Source: JACDCY01 sp964350145
GTDB taxonomy: Bacteria > Gemmatimonadota > Gemmatimonadetes > Gemmatimonadales > Gemmatimonadaceae
Length of the DNA stretch: 12,680 nt
Direction of reading: 5' to 3'
Assembly (NCBI GenBank): GCA_964350145.1
Contig: CAYGJL010000058.1
Span: 1-12,680, forward strand
Shown: piece by piece, positions 6,326 through 12,680 of the stretch
Layout: each line of letters starts with the position of its first letter
How positions within the stretch are numbered: the first letter of the stretch is position 1
Position numbers and translations under genes: made by a program
Notes under the pieces: model-generated
Seen by the model: only the letters and a program-made list of their open reading frames with translations
What the model was told of the DNA's origin: nothing
The model's database searches: none

Positions 6326-8095
6326 GTGGACTCGAAGCCGCGACGGAGCGCGGGCCGGAGCAGCGCGGCCGAACCCTCGATCCGGGACGCACTGCTCCGG
6401 TACACGGAGCAGGCGCCGGCGCCTTTCGCCATTACACGCGGAGTGGACCACAGGCTCGTGTACGCGAATGCCGCGTTTTGCGGCCTGGCGCGGATCACCG
6501 GTGGTGACGTGGCCGGCATTGCGATCGCCGCTGCGTTCGGCGGGGCGGCGGGCATGGACATCGGCGCCACGCTCGATCGGTCGTTCCGCGACGGTATTGA
6601 GCTGACGGATGTCCCCATCCAAGGGTTGGACGAAAGCGGCCCGGGCCTGTTACTGAGTGTTTGGCCGGTGATTGGCGACGACGGGCTTCCCGATGCGCTC
6701 GGCCTCGAGCTGCGCAAGACAACAGCCGACCCGGCAGCCGACCTGCAGCGTCAGGTCGCAGAGCAGATGCTTCTTGGCGCCTTGCGCGAGCGCGGTCATG
6801 CCGAAGACGCCGAGGACGCCCGGCGCCGCGCAGCGTTTCTCGCCGAAGCTGGACGGCTGCTCGCGGAATCCGTGGACCAGGCCAGCACGCTGCTCGCGCT
6901 CACCAAGCTCGCTCTTCCGGCCCTCGGCGCGTGGTGCATCGTCGATATCGTGAATGAGAGTGGCGCTCCGTCGCGTCTCGGCATCTACCATTCCGATCCG
7001 GAAAAACAGAAACTCGCTCGCAAGCTTGTAGCGACGTGGGAGCCGGACCCGCACGATCCATTCGGCGCCCCCGCGATGCTGCGCGAGGCGCGAGCCGTGC
7101 TGATCACGGAACGCGTAGAGGAAAAAATCGTCGCGGCCGCCCGTACCGCAGACAATCTCGAGACGCTCCGTCAGCTCGGCATCGGGCCCATGCTGACGGT
7201 GCCGCTGCTTGCCCGAAACAAGCTACTCGGCGCAATCACCTTCGTCAGCGCCCAGCCGGGGTTCGTGTATGGCCCCGAAGACGTGCGGCTTGCCGAGGAC
7301 CTGGCGGCGCGGGGCGCTCTCGCGCTCGCCAGCGCACAGACGTACGACCTGGCGCTGGTGATGCGACACCGTGCGGAGACCGCGAACATGGCGAAGACGG
7401 CTTTTCTTGGCGCAATGAGCCATGAGCTGCGCACGCCGCTCAACGCGATCGGGGGCTATATCGAACTCCTCGACATGGGCCTGCGCGGGCCGGTGACGAA
7501 GCAGCAGCACGCCGATTTCGCCAGGGTGAGAAGCAGCCAGCAGCACCTCACCATGCTGATAACCGAGATCCTCGACTTTGCGCGTATCGGAAGCGGGCGC
7601 ATCAGCTACGCGCTCGATGACGTCAAAGCCTGCGAAGCAATCGAACGGGCCGTGGACATGCTCGAGCCCCTGTTCGCGCAGAAGGGTATCGTGTTCGACG
7701 GAGTCTCGGGAGATTTGGGCCTGACAGCGCGCGCGGATCCGGAGCGGGTAACTCAGGTCCTGGTGAACCTTTTCTCCAACGCCATCAAGTTCACTCCAGC
7801 CGGGGGGCACGTCAGCGCAGATTGCGCGGCGGCGGCCGACGGCGTAACGCTGAGCGTGACCGACACCGGGATCGGCATCGCCGCTGAGAAGATCGATGTC
7901 ATCTTTGAGCCGTTCATACAGTTGAAGGATGGGCTGGCAGACAAGGAAACCGGCGTGGGGCTCGGCTTGGCGATAAGCCGCGACCTGGCCCGCGCGATGC
8001 ACGGCGATCTCACAGTGAAGAGCACTGTTGGAGAGGGGACTTGCTTCACGCTTACGTTACCGCGAGGAGGGCAACCGCCTGTAGATGATGCTTAG
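6326..8095 (+). CDS. Hybrid-sensor histidine kinase (PAS-GAF-HisKA-HATPase), no receiver domain
   Basis: 589 residues with no predicted membrane segment, so probably cytoplasmic. The order is a degenerate PAS domain (about 20-130; PFAITRGVDHRLVYANAAF), a linker helix, a GAF domain (about 165-340; ending PLLARNKLLGAITFVSAQPG), HisKA with phospho-acceptor His366 in MSHELRTPLNAI, and HATPase_c with N box NLFSNAIKF (Asn485), G1 DTGIGIA (513-519), F box FEPF (527-530) and G2 GVGLGLA (543-549). The kinase core is complete and should autophosphorylate. The start is GTG 6326, with GGGAGGT at 6311-6317 spaced 8 nt, overlapping the stop of the KaiC-like gene. The arrangement recalls SasA, which reads KaiC in cyanobacteria, but no KaiB-like sensor domain is present. 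No response regulator is in the window, so the phosphotransfer partner is elsewhere. Confidence 0.93.
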   Translation: MDSKPRRSAGRSSAAEPSIRDALLRYTEQAPAPFAITRGVDHRLVYANAAFCGLARITGGDVAGIAIAAAFGGAAGMDIGATLDRSFRDGIELTDVPIQGLDESGPGLLLSVWPVIGDDGLPDALGLELRKTTADPAADLQRQVAEQMLLGALRERGHAEDAEDARRRAAFLAEAGRLLAESVDQASTLLALTKLALPALGAWCIVDIVNESGAPSRLGIYHSDPEKQKLARKLVATWEPDPHDPFGAPAMLREARAVLITERVEEKIVAAARTADNLETLRQLGIGPMLTVPLLARNKLLGAITFVSAQPGFVYGPEDVRLAEDLAARGALALASAQTYDLALVMRHRAETANMAKTAFLGAMSHELRTPLNAIGGYIELLDMGLRGPVTKQQHADFARVRSSQQHLTMLITEILDFARIGSGRISYALDDVKACEAIERAVDMLEPLFAQKGIVFDGVSGDLGLTARADPERVTQVLVNLFSNAIKFTPAGGHVSADCAAAADGVTLSVTDTGIGIAAEKIDVIFEPFIQLKDGLADKETGVGLGLAISRDLARAMHGDLTVKSTVGEGTCFTLTLPRGGQPPVDDA

Positions 8096-8150
8096 GATCG
8101 ATTGAATCATCTTTAGCTCGCTTCACGGACCTTTTACTCGGCGAGGAAGC

Positions 8151-8672
8151 ATGGTCATTAGTGCGCCTGATCGTACAGAATTTGCCGATTACTATCTGCC
8201 GTACGTCGAGAAAGTCGCCGGCGACGACGTCATGCAGGTGCTCAAAGAGCAGCTCAGCGAGGTGCTTCCGATTCTCGCAGGCGTGTCGGAACAGCAGTCG
8301 CTGCACAGGTATGCTCCGGACAAGTGGAGCATCCGTCAGGTTGTAAGCCACATGAACGACACCGAGCGGCTGTTCTCGTTCCGCGCGTTCTGGTTCGCGC
8401 GCGGCCTCACGGATCCACTACCGAGCTTCGATCAGGATGATGCCGTCGCCTTGGCCGGCGCGGACGACCGCTCGTGGAGCAGCCACCTGGAAGAGCTCGG
8501 GGCGGTGCGGGGCGCGACGCTAACGCTGTTCCGGAATCTGCCCGAAGAGGCGTGGATGAGACGCGGGGTTGCCAGCGGAAATCCGTTTACCGTGCGGGCG
8601 CTCGCGTATATCTGTGCCGGACACGTGGCGCACCACGTGAAGGTGCTGCGGGAACGGTATTTGACCGATTGA
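8151..8672 (+). CDS. DinB-family protein (second paralog)
   Basis: 173 residues with the DinB fold layout: a first helix with LKEQLSEVLPILAGVSEQQS, the DKWSIRQVVSHMNDTERLF helix carrying His67, and the final helix with His158 and His161/His162 in YICAGHVAHHVKVL, giving the usual three-His metal site. The phrase 'W(S/T)I.(Q/E)V..H..D.E' is typical of the DinB_2 subgroup. The substrate is unknown; the superfamily includes thiol transferases. The ATG at 8151 has GAGG at 8143-8146 spaced 4 nt. It follows the kinase gene by 55 bp on the same strand, and the L-serine dehydratase genes begin 43 bp after. It shares little with the DinB protein at 1379 but its start matches the relic at 4085. Confidence 0.88.
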   Translation: MVISAPDRTEFADYYLPYVEKVAGDDVMQVLKEQLSEVLPILAGVSEQQSLHRYAPDKWSIRQVVSHMNDTERLFSFRAFWFARGLTDPLPSFDQDDAVALAGADDRSWSSHLEELGAVRGATLTLFRNLPEEAWMRRGVASGNPFTVRALAYICAGHVAHHVKVLRERYLTD

Positions 8673-8715
8673 TCGGGGGTACCGCTCCGCGCGGTCCCGC
8701 GCACACCTTTCCAGC

Positions 8716-9387
8716 ATGGTTTCCCTCCTCGACATCATCGGACCGGTCATGGTCGGTCCTTCGTCCTCGCACACCGCGGGCGCGTGCCGGTTGGGTCTGC
8801 TCGGGCGCGGGCTCGTCGGCGGCACTCCCGAGAAAGCCGTGCTCGAGTTGCACGGTTCCTTCGCGCGGACCGGCGAAGGACACGGCACCGACAAGGCGCT
8901 CGCCGCGGGCCTGCTCGGCTTCAAGCCGGACGACGAGCGCATTCGGACCGCGCTGGAAATCGCCGAGCGCGAGGGGCTTGACTACCGGTTCGAGAAGGCA
9001 GCGCTGGGAGAGGAGGCGCATCCGAACACGGTACGGATGACGCTGGATCACGGCGACCTCCACGCGACACTCACGGGCGCGTCGCTCGGCGCGGGCCGCA
9101 TCCTCGTGAAGGAGATCGACGGCTTTCCGGTCGAGGTCACCGGGAGCTTCCATACTATAGTAATGGTGGCCGAGGACATTCCCGGATCCATCGCGCGCAT
9201 CACGGGCATCCTGGCCGATCACCACATCAATATCGCGACGCTGCGTCTGACTAGAAAGCAGCGCGGCGGCGACGCGTTCATCGTGATCGAGTGCGACGAG
9301 GCGCCGGGGGAGGGAGTGCGCGACGAGGTTCGCGCGCTGAATTGGGTGCGGTGGGCTCGAAGACTCGACAAGGTGTCGGGGCAATGA
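8716..9387 (+). CDS. sdaAB: L-serine ammonia-lyase, iron-sulfur-dependent, beta subunit
   Basis: 223 residues, the normal length for the separate beta subunit of Bacillus/Clostridium-type L-serine dehydratase, which deaminates L-serine to pyruvate and ammonia with the alpha subunit. Hallmarks seen are DIIGPVMVGPSSSHTAGA (6-23), the GEGHGTDKAL segment (53-62), HPNTV (102-106) and a C-terminal ACT domain (about 146-215; TIVMVAEDIPGSIARITGIL), a typical amino-acid-binding regulatory or structural module. ATG 8716 is chosen because the family starts within a few residues of SLxDIIGPVMVGPSSSH. Its Shine-Dalgarno is weak. The alpha subunit gene follows after 93 bp filled with heptamer repeats. Confidence 0.95.
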   Translation: MVSLLDIIGPVMVGPSSSHTAGACRLGLLGRGLVGGTPEKAVLELHGSFARTGEGHGTDKALAAGLLGFKPDDERIRTALEIAEREGLDYRFEKAALGEEAHPNTVRMTLDHGDLHATLTGASLGAGRILVKEIDGFPVEVTGSFHTIVMVAEDIPGSIARITGILADHHINIATLRLTRKQRGGDAFIVIECDEAPGEGVRDEVRALNWVRWARRLDKVSGQ

Positions 9388-9394
9388 AGACAAG

Positions 9395-9425
9395 CCTGCG
9401 TCCTGCGTCCTGCGTCCTGCGTCCT
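9395..9425 (+). repeat. Heptamer tandem repeat CCTGCGT x4 (plus 3 bases)
   Basis: Four exact copies of CCTGCGT run from 9395 to 9422, followed by CCT. They lie between sdaAB and sdaAA. The same unit recurs after sdaAA at 10368-10391, and its reverse complement at 10448-10475. Confidence 0.95.
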
Positions 9426-9439
9426 AACTGCAAGCGAGC

Positions 9440-9467
9440 GCCAACAGCCAAGAGCCAACAGCCAACA
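9440..9467 (+). repeat. Heptamer tandem repeat GCCAACA x4 (one unit GCCAAGA)
   Basis: Units GCCAACA, GCCAAGA, GCCAACA and GCCAACA occupy 9440-9467, 15 bp after the CCTGCGT array. The last unit is part of a perfect 12-bp palindrome AACAGCGCTGTT (9464-9475), which sits just before the sdaAA start codon. There is no recognisable Shine-Dalgarno between the array and the ATG. Confidence 0.92.
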
Positions 9468-9480
9468 GCGCTGTTTTTGG

Positions 9481-10362
9481 ATGTATAAATCATTCGCGGA
9501 AGCCATTCGGGACGCCGAGGCGAGTGGGCGTACCCTTTCGCAGACTGCGCTCGACATGGAGTCGGCTGATCAGGGGCGGACTGTCGAAGACATCCGCGGC
9601 GTGCTGGCGCGCGCGTTGGTCGTGATGCGCGGGGCGGTGGAGCAGGGGATGGTCGGCGATCTGTACTCCGCATCGGGGCTGGTGGGCGGCGACGCCGCCA
9701 AGCTGAGGACGGGACCGCCGGGTCCGCTCGCGGGCACCGCGTTCCGCGACGTCCTCGCGCGCGCGCTGGCGGTGCAGGAAGTCAACGCGGCGATGGGCGT
9801 GATCGTCGCCGCGCCGACCGCGGGCGGCGCGGGAGTGCTGCCGGCCGTGCTTACCGGGCTCGCTGCGAGCAAGGGATTCGGCGACGAGAAACTGGTGGAT
9901 GCCCTCGCGACCGCGGGTCTGATCGGTGCCGTCGTGGCCGAGCGCGCGTCATTGTCCGGGGCGGAAGGTGGCTGCCAGGCCGAGACCGGCGCGGGCGCCG
10001 CGATGGCCGCGGGCTCCGCGACGGAGATGCTTGGCGGCACGCCGACGCAGGCGGGACACGCGATCGCGCTGACGTTGCAGGGGATGCTTGGCTTGGTGTG
10101 TGATCCGCTGGGCGGGCTGGTGGAGCTGCCGTGCGTCTTTCGCAACGCGACGGGCGCGGCGATCGCGCTGGCCGGTATTGAAATGGCGCTTGCCGGGGTT
10201 ACTTTCGCCATCCCCGTGGATGAGGTGATCGATGTCATGGGTGAGATCGGACGGGAGATGGACGTGCGGTATAGAGAGACGGCTGGAGGGGGGCTGGCGG
10301 CGACTCCGACGGGACGACGGCTTGCGAAGGAAAGGCTCTATCAGATCAAGAGGGGCGGATGA
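9481..10362 (+). CDS. sdaAA: L-serine ammonia-lyase, iron-sulfur-dependent, alpha subunit
   Basis: 293 residues, normal for the separate alpha subunit, which carries the [4Fe-4S] cluster and catalyses serine deamination. The three cluster cysteines are present: Cys165 in GGCQAETGAGAAMAAG, and Cys207 and Cys218 in GLVCDPLGGLVELPCVFRNA. Another hallmark is APTAGGAGVLPAVL (111-124). The substrate-contacting segment SADQGRTVED near residue 28 is also family-like. The ATG at 9481 matches the family N-terminus (MYKSFAEAI), but the bases before it (GCTGTTTTTGG) offer only a poor ribosome site, so translation may be weak or coupled. The order beta then alpha is usual for the split-subunit type. The oxygen-labile cluster means activity is expected to depend on redox state; this is family knowledge. 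Confidence 0.95.
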   Translation: MYKSFAEAIRDAEASGRTLSQTALDMESADQGRTVEDIRGVLARALVVMRGAVEQGMVGDLYSASGLVGGDAAKLRTGPPGPLAGTAFRDVLARALAVQEVNAAMGVIVAAPTAGGAGVLPAVLTGLAASKGFGDEKLVDALATAGLIGAVVAERASLSGAEGGCQAETGAGAAMAAGSATEMLGGTPTQAGHAIALTLQGMLGLVCDPLGGLVELPCVFRNATGAAIALAGIEMALAGVTFAIPVDEVIDVMGEIGREMDVRYRETAGGGLAATPTGRRLAKERLYQIKRGG

Positions 10363-10367
10363 AATGC

Positions 10368-10391
10368 CCTGCGTCCTGCGTCCTGCGCCCT
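10368..10391 (+). repeat. Heptamer tandem repeat CCTGCGT x3 (last unit CCTGCGC)
   Basis: CCTGCGT, CCTGCGT, CCTGCGC and CCT follow the sdaAA stop codon by 5 bp. The unit is the same as at 9395-9425, so sdaAA is flanked by direct copies. Confidence 0.93.
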
Positions 10392-10447
10392 CGCAGCATC
10401 GTGGAGCGGTGAAAGAATGTCTGTTCCTCCGCACCGGGCTTTACAGG

Positions 10448-10475
10448 CCGCAGGTCGCAGAACGCAGGACGCAGG
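10448..10475 (-). repeat. Inverted heptamer repeat (ACGCAGG, four degenerate units)
   Basis: Units CCGCAGG, TCGCAGA, ACGCAGG and ACGCAGG are the reverse complement of CCTGCGT. The last 14 bp (10462-10475) are perfectly complementary to 10368-10381, so a long-range 14-bp stem with an 80-nt loop could form downstream of sdaAA. There is no T-tract, so it is not a classical intrinsic terminator, though it could end or protect the sdaAA transcript. Confidence 0.88.
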
Positions 10476-10500
10476 GTAGTTCCCACGCCGCTAATGAAAC

Positions 10501-10513
10501 TGAACTAAGTTCA
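10501..10513. promoter_or_regulatory. 13-bp palindrome upstream of pspA, possible operator
   Basis: TGAACT-A-AGTTCA is a perfect 6-bp inverted repeat around a central A, 34 bp before the pspA start, in the AT-richest part of the local intergenic region. A TATACA at 10529-10534 could be a -10 element, but no fitting -35 box is visible and no sigma-54 GG-N10-GC motif was seen. A regulator-binding role is speculative. Confidence 0.3.
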
Positions 10514-10547
10514 TACTCGTAGCGCTCTTATACACTCCGAGAGACTC

Positions 10548-11324
10548 ATGGGAATCTTCGACCGGTTAGTCCAACTCTGGCGCGCGACGATCAACGACTT
10601 CATCTCTCACGCTGAAGAGCCCGAGAAGATGTTGACGCAGATCATTTCGGACATGCGGACGCAGCTCGTGCGCGCCAAGCAGCAGGTCGCCGCCGCCATC
10701 GCCGACGAGAAGCGGCTGGAGGATCAGGCGCGGCTCGAGCTGAAGCAGGCCGAGGACTGGGAGCGGAGAGCGATGCTCGCCGTGCAGGAAAATCGCGACG
10801 ATCTGGCCAAGCAGGCGCTGGTGCGGCGCGCCGAGCACGTCTCGCGCGGGCAGCAGATGCAGATCACGTGGGAGGCCCACAAGCAGGAGACGGAACGCCT
10901 CAAGAATTCGCTGCGCGAGTTGAACGACAATATCGAAGAAGCGAATCGCAAGAAGAACCTCCTGCTCGCGAAGCAACGCCGTGCGATGGCCACCAAGCGC
11001 ATCGCCGACACGATGTCGCGCATCTCCGAGAAATCGGCGTTCGAGGCGTTCGCCAGAATGGAAGAGAAAATCGATCAGAACGAGCGAAGGGTTCGCGCGT
11101 CCGTGGAGATAGACGAAGAGTTCTCCGGCGACCAGCTCGCGAAGGAGTTCAAGCGCCTCGAGAGCGGCGCGACTTCGGAGACCGCCGATCTGCAGCTCAT
11201 GGAGCTCAAGGGCCGGATGGGGCTGTTGTCCACGCCGGCCGCGGAGGGATCCAAGCAGCTCGGTACGGGGCAATCTGAAGGCGCGCTGAGCGAGGTGTCG
11301 CAGGGGGAGAAAAAGGCACCTTGA
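10548..11324 (+). CDS. pspA: PspA/IM30 family membrane-stress protein
   Basis: 258 residues. The N-terminus MGIFDRLVQLWRATINDFIS is the amphipathic membrane-binding helix typical of PspA/Vipp1. HAEEPEKMLTQIISDM follows, and then an almost continuous charged coiled coil to about residue 190 (KRLEDQARLELKQAEDWERR; EANRKKNLLLAKQRRAMATK). These proteins assemble ESCRT-III-like polymers on the inner face of the cytoplasmic membrane and maintain it under stress. The last 45 residues are a glycine- and serine-rich tail. The start is fixed by the conserved MGIFxRL. The Shine-Dalgarno is weak (GAGA 9 nt upstream). The stop overlaps the start of the next gene (TTGA). The pspF, pspB and pspC partners are not in the window. 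Confidence 0.93.
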   Translation: MGIFDRLVQLWRATINDFISHAEEPEKMLTQIISDMRTQLVRAKQQVAAAIADEKRLEDQARLELKQAEDWERRAMLAVQENRDDLAKQALVRRAEHVSRGQQMQITWEAHKQETERLKNSLRELNDNIEEANRKKNLLLAKQRRAMATKRIADTMSRISEKSAFEAFARMEEKIDQNERRVRASVEIDEEFSGDQLAKEFKRLESGATSETADLQLMELKGRMGLLSTPAAEGSKQLGTGQSEGALSEVSQGEKKAP

Positions 11325-12574
11325 CCGGTCCCACCGCGGCTGCCGCACAGCAGCCGAAGGGGCGGGTAGCACCGGTACTGACCGCGGTCGTTCTCACAGT
11401 CCTGCTGTTATGGCTGTTGGGAGTGGCCGCGGACGTGTTTCTGCTCCTGTTCATCGCGGTGATTTTCTCGCTGTATCTCGGCGCCGTCACCGATTTCCTG
11501 GTCTCGCGCGGGCACATGCCGCGCGGCGCCGCCTTCGCCGTGGCGCTGATCACTACAGTGCTGGCGATCATCGGTCTCTTCTGGCTGCTGGTTCCGCCCG
11601 TGTCCGAGCAGACCCGGCAGCTTATCCAGGTCCTGCCGACGTACATAGACACGTGGGAGGGCGGGATAGACCGGTTCATGGCGCGCTTTCCCGCGGCGCA
11701 GGAATTCTGGAAGCCGGGCGAGCACCGCGCGACGCAGGCAGTGTACGGGCAGGTGTCGGGCTGGCTCGGCGATCTCGCGCCCAAGGTCTTTTCGCTCGTT
11801 CACGTATTCATCAGCATCTTCTCCGTCGCGGTGATGGCGATCTACCTGACGCTGCATCCGGGGGTCTACCGCGAATGGTTGATCGCGCTGTTTCCGCCGA
11901 TCCACCGCGATCTGATCCGCGACGTGCTGCGCGATCTCGCCGACACTCTGCGCGCGTACATCACCGGCCAGCTGTTCGCGATGTTCGTGCTCGGAGTGAT
12001 GACCGCGTTCGGTCTCTGGTTGCTCGGTGTGCCGTACTGGCTGACATTCGGTGTGTTCACGGCGGCTGTCGCGATCATCCCTTTTTTCGGGACGCTCATT
12101 TCCACGGCTCTGCCGGCGCTGTTCGTGCTCGGCGGCCCCGGCGGAACGACCAAGGCGTTGTGGGTCGTCCTGCTCGGCGTGGGCATCCACCTGTTCGAGT
12201 CGAACATCGTTCAGCCGTTGGTGATGGCGCGGAAGGTGGAGCTGCCGCCGGTGCTGACGATCATGTCGGTGCTGGTCGTCGCGAAGCTGCTCGGGCCCGT
12301 CGGGCTCGTCGTGGCCGTGCCGATGCTCGCCACGGTGATGGTCGTGGTGCGGCGGATCCTGATCAACCGCATCTACGAGGGCAAGGGATTCCGCCGCGCC
12401 ACGCGCGACGTCGCGCTGATGCTACGCGTACCCGCGCCCGAGGGCGGTGTGCTCGTTCCCGCCGGCCCGCCGATCGACGTCATCGCTCTGCGCGAAAAGT
12501 CGTCGATCCTCACGGTCCCGCCCGTTCTTCTCGAGCGGCACGCTTACCCTATTCCACGCGCCGACGCGGACTGA
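11321..12574 (+). CDS. AI-2E family transporter (PF01594-type membrane protein)
   Basis: 417 residues, slightly long for the AI-2E/YdiK/PerM family of polytopic inner-membrane proteins. Hydrophobic segments lie at about 17-34, 38-58, 70-93, 155-178, 214-236, 240-268, 277-292 and 310-345, giving the usual eight. Family motifs are IIPFFGTLIS (252-261) and ESNIVQPLVMARKVELPPV (293-311). The long loop between TM3 and TM4 is typical. Members have been linked to autoinducer-2 export or Na+/H+ antiport, so the substrate is not predictable. The TTG start at 11321 overlaps the pspA stop (TTGA), with AAGG at 11313-11316 as ribosome site, indicating translational coupling. A C-terminal extension of about 65 residues after the last TM is unusual. 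The stop codon lies within a long inverted repeat. Confidence 0.9.
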   Translation: MTGPTAAAAQQPKGRVAPVLTAVVLTVLLLWLLGVAADVFLLLFIAVIFSLYLGAVTDFLVSRGHMPRGAAFAVALITTVLAIIGLFWLLVPPVSEQTRQLIQVLPTYIDTWEGGIDRFMARFPAAQEFWKPGEHRATQAVYGQVSGWLGDLAPKVFSLVHVFISIFSVAVMAIYLTLHPGVYREWLIALFPPIHRDLIRDVLRDLADTLRAYITGQLFAMFVLGVMTAFGLWLLGVPYWLTFGVFTAAVAIIPFFGTLISTALPALFVLGGPGGTTKALWVVLLGVGIHLFESNIVQPLVMARKVELPPVLTIMSVLVVAKLLGPVGLVVAVPMLATVMVVVRRILINRIYEGKGFRRATRDVALMLRVPAPEGGVLVPAGPPIDVIALREKSSILTVPPVLLERHAYPIPRADAD

Positions 12575-12655
12575 GGGTCCCCGTCGGCCGCTACGCTCGC
12601 GCAGACTGCGCGCTCGCTAGCACGCGGCCTGTGGGGACCCTCAGCCCGCGTCGGC
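12560..12655. repeat. Long inverted repeat spanning the transporter stop codon; possible bidirectional terminator
   Basis: Arms 12560-12582 and 12633-12655 are complementary over 23 bp with a single mismatch (A12570 opposite C12645). The inner 12 bp, CTGAGGGTCCCC and GGGGACCCTCAG, are perfect. Pairing continues inward through GGCCGC (12586-12591) with GCGGCC (12624-12629), and the loop holds another small hairpin, GCGCAG-A-CTGCGC. The left arm contains the last codons and the TGA stop of the transporter gene. There is no T-tract on either side. It may terminate or stabilise the pspA-transporter transcript, or be a REP-like repeat. Confidence 0.85.
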
Positions 12656-12680
12656 TCGCATCGAAGCTGCTGCGGGGCGG

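Noticed and set aside
5825..6622. 265-residue minus-strand ORF
   Set aside because: It is antisense to the well-defined KaiC-like and kinase genes and shows no motifs.
9395..9467. Possible CRISPR-like array because of closely spaced repeats
   Set aside because: The 7-bp units are directly adjacent with no unique spacers, and no cas genes are nearby; they are simple tandem repeats.
9949..10434. 161-residue minus-strand ORF running into the heptamer repeats
   Set aside because: It is a shadow of sdaAA, whose cysteine motifs fix the true frame.
10418..10480. 20-codon ORF (MSVPPHRALQ...) reading through the inverted heptamers
   Set aside because: Its second half is only the translated repeat and no convincing ribosome site precedes it.

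Overview
The window is high-GC bacterial chromosome, densely packed and almost all on the plus strand. The mix of a double-domain KaiC-like ATPase, DinB-fold proteins, an RsbRD-type protein, PspA and an AI-2E family transporter, together with the codon use, suggests a Gemmatimonadota-like or other deep-branching environmental bacterium. That placement is inference: no 16S or other phylogenetic marker is present beyond the last 20 codons of uvrA.

Layout. Positions 1-64 hold the uvrA 3' end. 102-929 encodes a lipoprotein with an HExxH zinc-protease motif. It is followed by a 5'-truncated gene relic (916-1308). 1379-3075 is a tight run of three genes: a DinB-fold protein, an isoprenylcysteine methyltransferase-like membrane enzyme and a beta-carbonic anhydrase. 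Two minus-strand genes converge on it (3086-3887): a small unknown protein and an RsbRD-N-like protein whose start codon is unclear. At 4085-4253 lies a chimeric relic made of the start of a dinB-type gene, with an in-frame internal deletion, joined to the last third-of-a-domain of a carbonic anhydrase gene.

4362-8095 is a three-gene signalling cassette: a small helical protein, a two-domain KaiC-like ATPase and a PAS-GAF-HisKA-HATPase histidine kinase, with 1-6 bp junctions and strong Shine-Dalgarno sites. A second dinB-type gene follows (8151-8672). Its first 16 codons match the start of the relic, so related sequences bracket the cassette. Next come the two subunits of an iron-sulfur L-serine dehydratase (sdaAB 8716-9387, sdaAA 9481-10362). 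They are separated and followed by heptanucleotide tandem repeats. The window ends with pspA (10548-11324), translationally coupled to an AI-2E family transporter (11321-12574), whose stop codon lies inside a long inverted repeat (12560-12655).

How the genes work together: the KaiC-like/kinase cassette probably forms an energy- or time-sensing phosphorelay whose response regulator is not in this window. SdaAB and SdaAA form one enzyme. PspA and its coupled membrane protein point to envelope-stress maintenance. The remaining genes look like independent housekeeping or accessory functions. The most unusual items are the chimeric relic, the asymmetric loss of KaiC catalytic and phosphosite residues, the heptamer repeats around sdaAA and the terminal inverted repeat.
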